From Euglena gracilis (lineage: Eukaryota > Euglenida > Euglenophyceae > Euglenales): a DNA stretch of 64,000 nt. Location of the stretch: assembly GCA_039621445.1 (NCBI GenBank), contig CP154956.1, positions 49,192,826-49,256,825 on the forward strand, read 5' to 3'. The position numbers were made by a program, and so were the translations under genes. Under the pieces are notes generated by a model. That model was not told where the DNA came from. It did not search any database and worked only from the letters and a program-made list of their open reading frames with translations. This document shows positions 39,162-64,000 of this stretch, one piece after another; the stretch's first letter is position 1; each line of letters begins with the position of its first letter.

Positions 39162-41299
39162 CTGTGCGCAACCCCACCGGAGTGCAGGGCCGAAGCCACC
39201 CCCATCCCATTGGGCTGTTGCATACATGAGGCCAACGATGATTCTCATCCACGGCAGGGGTGTGTGCTTCTTCCAGCCACATCCCATGGTTGTGTGGTTG
39301 GTCATGGGAGTGCCCCCACAGCCCTGTCTTTTTTTTGCACCGAACGGCTCGGTGATCAATTGCTCCATCAGCTCAGTAGCAGCCTAATACGGCAAGGTTG
39401 GGCTGCTTGCCACAGTTACTGTTTGCCCTGCATGACCCCTCTTCATGGGTGGCTGAGGGCCTCGCCGCACACCCCATTGGGAGCCTGCGGAGTTTTTTCC
39501 TCTCAGTGGTTGTGGTCTCTGGTGGATTGGTTTGCTTTCGCAAGGCAAAATGCCCACCCTGACCAGTTTCCCTATTATCTCCCTCACGCCTTTTGTGCCT
39601 GACATTTTATGTTCCAAGGGGCCAGGGAGGCATGCATCCCTGTGCAGCATGATGCCAAAGAACCTTCCCTTCTGGTCCTCATCCAGGCACGTACCGATTG
39701 TCTTGCCAACAGAAATTATTTTTGCAGCAAATCATGCTGGACTCTCTATTCTTTCTGGGCTGGGTTGGCATCCACAATTCATCATCCACCAGGCGGAGAG
39801 TGGCCCCACCTTGCGGATCGTTGGACGCGGTGTCCAAAGAAAACAAATGTCCCAGCTGCATGGGGCTGCCCAGCACCTTCTCCTCGCCTTCCTCCCCTTC
39901 ACCTCATTCACATCACGTTCACAGGGAGATATTGAGCGTTCTGCAGCCGTTTCGCCCGTCGTTCCAAATGCATATTGTCCTTTTTGCAAGATACGCACCC
40001 CTCACCTCCCAGAGCATATCTGAAGCTGATGTCTCAGGTTCGATCTGGCACACATCTCCCTATTCGCCCAATGCAGTGGGGGGTGAGCTGGGCTGCCTGG
40101 AAGCTCAGGGTATCATAAAGACCCTTGGCATGCCTCATGCAGCCATTGTGGGTAAAAATTCCAGATCCGTCTTTGTTGGGATGGGTTTCCTCCTGAAGGT
40201 GGTCGCACCGTCACTTTTCTGTGTTGGCCCCTCCTGCCCCCTCCTGGCAACATCTGACCCTGCGACTTGTGCAAAGACTTGGCACATCCACATTTAACCT
40301 CGGCAACCGCTACCTGCTCATGACCATTTTCCTCGAAAGCGCACAAGAATTCTGGGGCCGGTAGGGTGTGTGCTCCAGTTTTCTGACCATCCGAAATTGT
40401 GCGATGTGCAGGTGAGTTCCTCCAATTGGTCCTGGGCGGTCTCCACCTCTGGAAGTTTCTTTGTCACCCGCTGGGTTGGCAGCTCCGTTTGCATTGCCAT
40501 CTGTTATCGGCCTCCAGTTGGACGTTTGGTTGGCCGAATTGTCTCCTTTTAATTCCCCCAAAAACACTTCCCTTGACCCTTGTGTCCGACCATCCCACCT
40601 CGGCATGCCATGCAAACTGCGGTATCGCATCCTTGCACATTGACTGCCCCCCTCCCCCGTTCTCCTGCGACACTCGGCTCGAGATTGCAATGTTTGGAAA
40701 TGGCCTATGCTTTCTTAATAGTACTAAGGGAGCCATATGTCACCAAAATGTGCACGTTATGCTCTGTTTCGAAGTTCAATGCACGTGTGGGTGCGGATTT
40801 TCTGCCCCTTCCCACGCGAGGTTCTAATGTGGGCGTCCCACACACGGCCCTGAGCGGAGCTCTGCACGGGGGGCATGGTGCTTCATCAGCACCCTGCCTA
40901 TTTGTTTGTTTGCTTGTTTTTTTGCCCCATCTTAATGAAAGTCTGGGAGGAGCTGACTTACTATCACTCACAAGATCACAATCCACAAGCAAGACACGAT
41001 ATGACGAGAAATGTGGGGGGGGGTTGAATGACCACCAACACGTTACTCAATAATACAAATAACCCACTTGAGTGTCCCTGTGTTTGCACACTCCCACGAT
41101 GCACCGAGTCAACCATACCCATGGCTCTCAACTTTTTCGCCTGCTTAGTGTCCAGGACGATGCCTGTGCACATGATGGCCGGGGCACTGTCACCTGTGGG
41201 GGAAAATGGGTCACGCCAACAGGACGTCAACCACCAGCCCAAATACTTAAAAAATTCTGCCTCCGTCCATTCCTTCAACACACACAGACAGACATACAC
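39162..41299. other. intron-like sequence upstream of the BRCT exons
   Basis: Moderate-GC sequence with no recognisable exon on either strand; probably intron. The exon encoding the first BRCT1 strand should lie here or further upstream but was not found. Confidence 0.4.
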
Positions 41300-41860
41300 G
41301 TGTGCAAGGCCCAGTGCGTAGGAGGCAAACCGGAAGCGTCTCGTGCGCGGCCGGGTGGACTGTGGCCGGCCGCCTCGGAGGAACTGTCAGACTTTGCTGC
41401 TGGGGGCCGGGGTGCTGGGGAAGGCGGCCGCGATGCATTCTTTGGGGCGGAGGACTTCCTACGCACAACCGCGGTGGTGGCAGCACCGTGGGTTGGTGGA
41501 CGGGAGGTCTTCGATGGCGGGTGACCGGTGGCAAAGCATACCGAGTATGTGGGCAATGCCAATCCGCACACGCGGGGGACGGGGTGGATTGCCTGGGCAC
41601 AGGACAGGGGCACACGAGGGCCGAGCGGTGCGGGCTCGCGGCGCGGACCGCTTCTGGCCGTCGGCGGAGTCCGCGGAGAGCCGCTTGCTGCGGCGGGTGC
41701 CGGCGGCCGGATAGTCGGCGGCCGCCTCCCGGCCAGGCGCCGCGAGACGCGCAGACCGCGGGGGTGGGAGATGAGGCAGAGGTGAAGGGAGGGGTGGCGG
41801 GGGCACTGCGACGCCTGATTGTCCCCAGACGGGTTCTGGGGGGCAGGGTTTGTGCTGGGT
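41300..41860 (-). CDS. basic/Ser-rich linker exons, probably of the FHA-BRCT gene
   Basis: Two GC-rich open stretches: about 41790-41630 (AAGTRRSKRLSADSADGQKR) and about 41510-41310 (VVRRKSSAPKNASRPPSPAP, then KSDSSSEAAGHSPPG). Low-complexity, basic, Ser/Pro-rich, like disordered linkers of damage-response scaffolds. No domain seen; exon limits and frame joins are not fixed. Confidence 0.45.
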
Positions 41861-44299
41861 GCTGAGGAGGCAACGCCGCAGGGTGGGGCGGCTTGAATGG
41901 TGAGTGGGGATGGCTGGGCTTGGCCAACAATAAACCACATTGTGCTGTCAACCCCTATGCACATCCATTCAAACACCTGTGTGATGTACGTATCTGTGCA
42001 TGTTTAGTGTGCACGCGTACGGGTTGTATGTGCGCCAGTATGCACATGTGTGGTGTGTGGTGTGTACATGCGTGCATGTTGTGTGAGTAAAAAAAAACAC
42101 ACATGCAGAATGTCAAATGTCACCTCCTTTCCAAAAAGCTACAGTGCCACGCGCGCTCACACACAGGCACACAACGCTCTACCCTGCACAGGCTTGGCAG
42201 CATCTGCCGGCACCAAACCAGCTAAGCAGGCTGACGTCTGGGGGCCTCCGTGACTCACGGTCTTGGTGTCTGTCGGAGGGAAGAGCCTTGCACGAGCACG
42301 AGAAGAGGACAGGGCAGAGGTCTGCAGAAAGAGTCCTTTGAAACTTCCATCGACCCCAGCTGTGGTGAGGATAATAATATTTTATGGCGTTGCCCAACCT
42401 CCCACCAGATTCTGGCAGCATCCTTCTCAACTGTGGCACTGACAGAGATGGCCACCACCCTGGGCTACGCGCTATGATGTGAAAACATTTCAAGCAACAT
42501 GCAAACATAAGAAGCACATAGCTTTGAAGCTGTCAGCACATCAACTTTTCCATCCCAGGAACTGGTGCGCACCAACAATGCACCTGTTAGACCACCTGAT
42601 TTCAACCCCCAGGGGGCGACCAACACAGCGTATTTACCAATCCCCCCTGGTCCTGGTGAGGGAGTTGTCACCTGAAAGGACCACAAACACATACTCAGGG
42701 GACTACTTCTCAACAGAGTCAGCAGGGAAAATACCCCAATGTAACGACTCCCGCAAACATAAAGCCCCCAGGGGATTCCAGGGGAGGTTGGTTTTAGACC
42801 CCGGTGCCTGCCGACCAAGCCAATTTTTCTTGAAAACGCTCATTTTCGGGCGCTGCCCTAGGGGAGTCGAAATCGCCCTACCCCCCTGCCTGCCCACAGC
42901 AGCCATGCCCCCCATCCCCTGGGGGGCCTGGTTTTAGGGATCAAACAAGGTTTTTCACAGGCTTGACTGTCAATGCCCAAATTCTACAAAATATCTCATA
43001 GAGGATTCGCAAACCTGCATCCTAAACCTACAGTAATGCCCACCCTTTAAATGGTATGCTTATACAAATGATTGATTTGTGCACATGCACAAACAACCTG
43101 ATCAACTCTCTGACAGCTCATTTCTACCCACTTTATTTTTTACATTTTTTTTACATGCCTCCGTTCAGTACCACCTCCGTTCAGTAAACTTCAGAACCTC
43201 CACAACCAGCTGCAGGGCGTCAGAAAGAGAGCAAAGGGGCGGAGCCACCTCCAGGGCACCATGGCGCTGGCAGCAGAAGATCGTAAAAATCAACAAATGA
43301 AGGTCTGGCATGTCACAAGCAGTTGAAAACCCTGGACCCCAATCTTTCAAAATTTGACAATTTGAACGGTGTGTGCAAATGCTCACCGACACAAAAATGT
43401 GAGATCTGTCGCATAAACCCCCCCGAGGTTCTTGAAATCCTGCCCATTATAACGAGGGGGTATGGCAGGGGTCGATATAAAGGCAGGTGGGGGGGGTCCG
43501 GACCCTCCCCCCGGTCCAGCAGGACACCCCCCACCTAAATCCCGTACGCCCTCATATCGAACCCTGGAGTATGGGCCTGGGTGATCTGGCGGGAAAGCGG
43601 CAACCAAATGGGGGGTGGCTGTTCCCGGGGGTCGGGGTCGCAACCCCAGGGAGTTTGTAAGGCTGGGGTTCGTTCGCCCATCCTCACATATGTTTCAACA
43701 GAAAAACTCCATTTCTGATGCCAGCATACCTGTTTTCCCACGTGGCGGGGCTTGAGGCTTCCCTCCGGAGGAGCCCTACGCAGAGTCACAACATCAGAGA
43801 CCACACCCCGTCGGGCACACGCAAACAAATACGCACACCTAAACAGCAGCAGCAACAAGCAAACAAGCAAGAAAGCAAGCAAACAAACAAACAAAGCAAA
43901 GCAAAACAACACGAAACAAAACCAGCAAGCAAGCAAACGCACACACCCCTACCGCGCACACACCGCTGGCACAGAACCCGTCATACTCGGCAACAGGTCA
44001 GCCGCGTGGACCAGCAGCTTACGCCGGCGACTCGGCGGGGCACCGCCCTCCGCCGTTCCTTGGGCCGCAAGCTGGGCACACGGCCGGGCCCAACAGCACG
44101 CGTGATCGCAGTGCATTTCATTCACACCCTGCTGTGTCCTCTCAGATAGTGACATGCTCATAAGTAACGGGAATTCCCAAATGCACCGGACCCCATCCAG
44201 GGGCTTTGAGTCCACGTGCCTGACTGAAGCCCCACCCCTTCCGACGGCACTGATCCAACCCACACCACCCCAACCATCCACCACACTCTCCCGCAGCCC
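41861..44299. other. intron-like sequence with one possible exon
   Basis: Mostly AT-richer, with AAACAAGC units at 43855-43930 (low complexity). A short GC-rich minus-strand frame at about 44100-43995 (AQLAAQGTAEGGAPPSRRRK) could be a linker exon of the FHA-BRCT gene. Otherwise nothing recognisable. Confidence 0.4.
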
Positions 44300-45330
44300 G
44301 CAGAAGCAGCGTAGCCCGTAAATGCTTAAATCCTCTGAGCCGTGGGACAGGCCCGCCCGTAAGGTAAAGTAACCCGTACACTGCGGGGAGGCTGTGCAGA
44401 CCGGGGCAGTCCAGCCGTGGGCGGAGGCCGATGTCGAGCGGGGCCCGGAACGCATGGCTGACCGTGGCCCGCCGCTTCCCCGACCGCATGTCCGGCCTCC
44501 GCGGCGGGGGCTCTGCGGGGGCTGGGGGACCTGGGGGACAGGGACGACAATGGGTTGGGGCATCACCCACCCCACTGGGGCCGAGGGAGGGAGGGCGGGA
44601 GGGGGAGAGAGGCCAGCAAGGCTGAGACGGGGGCGGGAGACACACGTGGGTGGGGGGCACACCCTCGCCCTCCCCGTCGCTGTCCAGCACGATGGCGGGG
44701 GACCGTCGCCCCAGGGCCGCGGCGGTAGGCTTCGCCCGCCGCACGGCAGGCCGGCGGCGGAGGCCGAGGGGGGCCGGCGGGGGCGACTCCGGTCCGCCGG
44801 GCGGGGGGCCGTCGACCGCCGGCGCTTCGGCCCCCGGCAGGCCAGTGCTGCCCCGGAGGAAATTGTCCAACGCAGGGTTTAAACGTTTCCTCTCCATTTT
44901 TCTGTCCATATGAGGCCCTTCCTGCCTCGGGATTTCCATACGTTTCCTCCTCCATCCACGTAAATCCATCCGCTCACCGAAGTCGTAAACAGGACGCATG
45001 CTGGCCAAAACCCAGTGAACATCATACCATTCTGGGGGTCGAACATTCTGGGGGTCGAACAACACGGATCCTGACGGTTTTGTGGGGGGGGGGCGTTGGC
45101 ACGCTTCCAGAGAACGAACGGAGCACATCCAGCAATCCATATCCAGCCTCTGGCCTGACTGGGGCAGCGGGGAGGGGGCAGCAGTCCACCGCGAGGGGCA
45201 GTGGCGCAGGTTGGCCGGGGGACGGCACGGCTGGGACTGGGACTGGGAGAACCGGGGCCGGACTTGGATCCGTGTCCGCCTTCGGCTGGCTAAGGCCCCT
45301 TCTTGCACCGTGGGGGTCGGCCCTAAAGTG
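44300..45330 (-). CDS. Pro-rich linker exons with an acidic SIM-like motif, probably of the FHA-BRCT gene
   Basis: Candidate exons: about 45330-45100 (RIQVRPRFSQSQSQP region), about 44880-44665 (ALDNFLRGSTGLPGAEAP ... SPAIVLDSDGEGEG) and about 44515-44320 (PDMRSGKRRATVSHAFRAP, then LDIGLRPRLDCPGLHSLPAV). AIVLDSDGEGE has the form of a SUMO-interacting motif (hydrophobic core followed by acidic residues). There is no catalytic domain. That these belong to the same transcript as the FHA and BRCT exons is inference from strand and composition. Confidence 0.45.
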
Positions 45331-50681
<5,351 letters not shown>

Positions 50682-51710
50682 TCGACACGCCAGTTGCGCT
50701 GGCCAAAACCCTTCCGGAGGAATTGCAGCCCCGTCCAGGGCAGAACGGGAAGGCCTGGTGGGGGGGGTCGACCCCCACCCGGGAGGCGGGGGGGGGGGTC
50801 GACCCCCCCACCACAGCATTCTCACTGATTTTGGGAAAATGGGGATTTTGGCCAGAAATTTTTTTGCACAATTTTTTGAAAAATGAAACCAAAACACATG
50901 ATTTTTTGATGGAAAACCATATTTTTTTCACAAAAAAATCTCAAAAAAATTTTAGGAGGGGGGGTGAAAAAAACGAAGGTCAAAAAAAGTGGACAAAATT
51001 TTGGCACAGTCAAATTTTACTGACATTTTTTCTCGTTGAAATTTTTTGGACTTTCAATGGCATTTTTTGCTTCAAAAACCTCTCAAAATCAGCATTTTGA
51101 GAAAATGTTGAATTTTTTGAAGGTGCGAAAAAATGGGGTTTTGGGTGGTTTTTGGAGGGACTCCCTATATGGGTCCCAAAATGGGACAAAAAAAACACCT
51201 AGCGCCTAAGGCGCCGGAAAAATTTTTTGGGTCAAAAATTGGTGCTCCCGGAAATACGGGAAGAGGTGGTGGGGGGGGGTCGACCCCCCACCCACCATGC
51301 AGGGGGTGGGGGGGGGTCGACCCCCCCCCACCCACCACCCTGGCTGTTCGGCCGATTCCCGTTCTGCCCTGGCCCCGGCGCCCGGCTGCGAGGGCGAGTG
51401 CCGCCGACGACAGGCACAGAACGCACAAGACGCTCGCCCGCACCTCCCTCAGGGCCCAGTGAGGCACACGCCTCAGGGATGGCAGAGTCCTCGTCGAGGT
51501 TGTCGAACGGCACCGTCATTTGGGAGAACAGCAGCGACGGCCGCCGACCCACCGCGGGGGCCGGGACCGGGGCGAGAGGTGGGGCGGGGACCGGGGCCGG
51601 GGCCGGGGCGACGGGGGTGGGGCTGGCCAGCGCCAAGCACTGGCCACAGGGCTGTGCGGGGGTGCCCAGGCCCCAAAGGCGCAGTCCAGGGAGTGCCCTC
51701 ACCCCCCCTT
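50682..51710 (-). CDS. linker exons following the FHA domain
   Basis: Exon from about 51640 to 51375 encodes a PAPAP-rich segment, then GRRPSLLFSQMTVPFDNL and DEDSAIPEACASLGPEGG, ending RPRSRAPG. It is joined by a nonconventional intron (51374-50731) to exon 50730 to about 50682 (AAIPPEGFWPAQLACR), which ends at a GT donor. The phase is kept (2 to 2). Composition suits a disordered scaffold linker; no domain recognised. It lies about 1.1 kb downstream of the FHA exons on the same strand. Confidence 0.6.
50731..51374 (-). other. nonconventional intron with a perfect 16-bp terminal stem
   Basis: Begins GGCCAGGGCAGAACGGGAA and ends TTCCCGTTCTGCCCTGGACGG. CAG is at +4..+6 and CTG at -8..-6; CAGGGCAGAACGGGAA pairs perfectly with TTCCCGTTCTGCCCTG. 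Pairing resumes further in (GGCC/GGCC), and runs of G/C around GGGGGTCGACCCCC occur next to both ends (51265-51345 and 50759-50815), so the fold probably extends inward. Confidence 0.88.
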
Positions 51711-52733
51711 AGATGCACTTTGGCTTCTGTCTGGTTTGAGGCCTGGCGCTGCATTCCCCCCCCCAGAAGAAAACGTTGCACTGAGCCCTGAATGGGAGAG
51801 TCGGGGACCACTGAAGAACGACATACGGAGCATACAATCCCCAGGGTAGGTAATGGCAATGGCAATAAATATAATATCACGCTACCTGTAGATGTATAAT
51901 GATATCATATATCACGGGAAACAATAGTGTGATATTTTTCCGAATCTTTTCCAACAGCCCATGACGAAAATGCATGAAATTTGACAAAAAAAATCAAAAA
52001 ATGGCGGGCAAATATTTCATTTGGCGGTTATTTGACCAGCTTTGGACAAAAAAAATTCGGGGAGGCCAGGATGGCCAAATTGGCGAATATGTGCCTGAAG
52101 GCCATCTTCTTGGGGGAGACCAGCTTCCTGGCTGGTGGGAACTCGTTTTCTGGCATCTTTCATTTCCCCATCAGTATGGGGTGAGAGAATCTAAATAAAA
52201 AAAAATAACATAAATCCAACGAAATTTGACCGGGTGTGTGTGCCACAAACCTGGGACCGAACTATGAAGGCAGCAGGCGTGTGCGTGCATGTCTTCATGT
52301 GTGCTTGTATGGGTAAATGCACACATGATTGCGTGCACACATGTGTGGGGGGGGTTGTGCTCCTGCTGTGACACACACACACACACACTCATACGCACGC
52401 ATGCACGCACGCCCAGATGCGTATTCACCCACCCACAATTTGCACACACAATACTTGCACATATGTTTTTTCTTGGGGGGATATACAAAGCAAAAAAAAA
52501 CAATAAGCAAAGAAAAGTGAAAGGGAGGCACATGCATCTGCATTCATTACTTAACAGTTTGGTTGCCAAAGCTCCAAAGCACTCTGCCCAGGCAATTGTA
52601 ATTCACTCAACAACAAATTTTGTGAAGATGGAGTCTCAAAGGAGCACACTTCCCTAATATTGCACAACTTGAACATGCATTAACAACAAGAATTATTCCA
52701 ATCCATCACACACACACGCACACACACACGCAC
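51711..52733. other. intron-like sequence
   Basis: AT-richer sequence with ATAT-rich stretch (51840-51940) and a CA/GC tract at 52368-52415. No exon recognised. Confidence 0.5.
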
Positions 52734-53509
52734 CTCTGGCACGCGAAGCAGAAGCGGGCGACCACCGCGCCGAAATACAGCACCTGCCCATGCCGCAGCT
52801 GGTACGCCCGGCACGGCTGCAGCCACACCGCCCGGGCGCCGCGGCCCGGCGCCAGGAAGGAGTGGTTCGTGGACCCGAGGTCCTCCACGAACGCCAGGGC
52901 GGGGCCCGCCACCTGTGGGGCCGATGGACGAGAGGCCAGCACCGGATCGCCCCCGCTCCGGCGTGAGAGGGCACGGAACACAAATCGATGCCCAGCTTTT
53001 GGCGGGACTGCTTTCCGGGGGGAGGGCGGCGGCGGGGGTGGATGGGTCCACCTCCACCACCGCGTGGTGCTTCGACACGGACGGGTGGCTGAGCAGCAGC
53101 GGATGAGTGCCGGGGAGCCGCTCCCTGAGGGGGGTGGGAGAAGGGAGGGGAAGAGAGCGCCGACCAACACGGAAGGGCACGGCTGCTTCCCGCAACGGCC
53201 GTTTGGATCCCAACCTCCACCCTCGCTCCCTGTGGAGGCCCACAACCAAAAAAAGCAGGGATCCGGTCTCAAAAACACCTCAAAACCACCCGGCAATTGC
53301 CAGGCGAGGCAGGGCCACACTGCGACTGGACACACACGGCCACACCGGCCGGTGCCTACGCAAGTGCGGCCCGCCGTCAAGGGGACCCGGCGGGCAGCGC
53401 CGGCGGGGGCGTCGTACACCTCCAGCACGGCCCCGCCCGCCTCTGGGTCGCTGTCCGAGTCGGTCTCCGCATCGTAGAGGGCGCAGGGCCACGGTGGCGT
53501 GTCAGCCAT
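52734..53509 (-). CDS. FHA-domain N-terminal exons of a DNA-damage scaffold-like protein
   Basis: Exons 53509-53346, 53124-53052 and 52912-52734, all GT-AG and in phase (phase 2, 0). Start ATG at 53509 is followed by an acidic head (ETDSDSDPEAGG). The FHA core is present: VPLTAGRTCVGTGR (Gly-Arg), HPLLLSHPSVSKHHAVVEV (Ser..His), FVEDLGSTNHSFL (Asn of the phosphothreonine pocket), then LRHGQVLYFGAVVARF. FHA domains bind phosphothreonine. An N-terminal FHA plus C-terminal MDC1-type BRCTs further down the same strand (37.6-39.2 kb) is the MDC1 layout. NBS1 is less likely because there the BRCTs follow the FHA directly. ATG is only about 380 bp downstream of the MLH1 stop. Confidence 0.85.
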
Positions 53510-53535
53510 GGGCCGGCATCACGCCTGGGGGCGAC
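53510..53535 (-). promoter_or_regulatory. possible spliced-leader acceptor before the FHA-gene ATG
   Basis: A pyrimidine-rich CCCCCGTCGCCCCCAG ends at 53525, leaving a 15-nt leader (GCGTGATGCCGGCCC) to the ATG. It contains an out-of-frame ATG. It fits a trans-splice acceptor in the short gap after MLH1; not proven. Confidence 0.4.
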
Positions 53536-53887
53536 GGGGGATGCACTTGCCATAGCACTGCCCACCCTGGGATCCTTCTTCCATTGCCAAAAAAAAACTA
53601 GTCAGCAAAGGTATCAGCAAAGACTGACTGGGCGAAGAAAAGTGCTCAGTGAGTGGATGCCCCCCCCCCCAAAATAGGACCAAAAATATATATAACACTG
53701 GGTGGTGGCCCACGATGCAACAAAGCGGAGATACAAGTCGAGAGCATGGGCCTCAGACGAGGTCTGACGATGGAGTGGCCAGGGGAGGACAGGCACCGGC
53801 CAACAAGCTGGCACTCTGGCTCCTCTGCATGGTGGGCATGCCACCCGCGGGGCGGGGGAGTGGGAAGGGGATTTGTCAGTGGCTGGG

Positions 53888-64000
<10,113 letters not shown>

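Noticed and set aside
50759-50815. Hairpins followed by T-runs as bacterial-type terminators
   Set aside because: The genome is eukaryotic, and the palindromes sit inside an intron bounded by conserved exons.
52734-53509. FHA gene as NBS1
   Set aside because: In NBS1 the BRCT pair follows the FHA directly; here the next same-strand exons are Pro-rich and the BRCTs found are of the MDC1 type.

Overview
This window looks like nuclear DNA of a photosynthetic euglenid, close to Euglena in style. The reasons are these. (1) Every recognisable gene is split into many short GC-rich exons, separated by AT-richer introns that hold microsatellites. (2) Beside ordinary GT-AG introns, several genes have introns that cannot be cut at GT-AG. 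Their two ends are complementary, pairing intron position +4 (to +6 and beyond) with -6 (to -8 and beyond), often as CAG at +4..+6 and CTG at -8..-6. That is the known layout of euglenid nonconventional introns. (3) The gene set mixes plant-like organelle functions (glycerate kinase, mTERF, Rubisco-LSMT-like SET protein) with general eukaryotic DNA repair. The species call is inference. The intron geometry is read directly from exon phases and conserved protein motifs.

Layout. All seven genes I can support lie on the minus strand, so transcription runs from high to low coordinates. MLH1 (mismatch repair; N-terminus beyond the right edge; stop at 53888) is followed after only about 380 bp by an FHA-domain gene (ATG at 53509). 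Pro-rich exons and a C-terminal tandem BRCT pair (39161-37627) lie downstream on the same strand. Together they resemble the MDC1 layout, but the join across about 14 kb is inference. Next come a SET-domain lysine methyltransferase of the Rubisco LSMT/SETD3 type (36302-30847), an intergenic gap with a 956-bp hAT element with terminal inverted repeats, a complete 250-residue short-chain dehydrogenase (27457-22747), an mTERF-family organelle gene-expression protein (to 13306), a protein with STI1 repeats (to 6432), and D-glycerate 3-kinase of photorespiration (4283 to about 1535; its 3' end is probably beyond the left edge).

Non-coding space is dominated by introns and by GT/AC, GTGA, ACGC and poly(A) tracts, C/G homopolymers, dispersed inverted-repeat units and a tandem duplication that copied one glycerate kinase exon. 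I see no tRNA, rRNA, CRISPR array or bacterial-type gene. Most long open frames are read-through of simple repeats or antisense shadows.

How the genes relate: MLH1 and the FHA/BRCT protein both belong to DNA-damage handling and are adjacent. Glycerate kinase, the LSMT-like protein and mTERF fit a plastid or mitochondrial setting. No operon-like pathway grouping is evident. The shared strand, the short MLH1-FHA spacing and the AG sites just upstream of three start codons fit spliced-leader trans-splicing, which is established for euglenids but not proven here.
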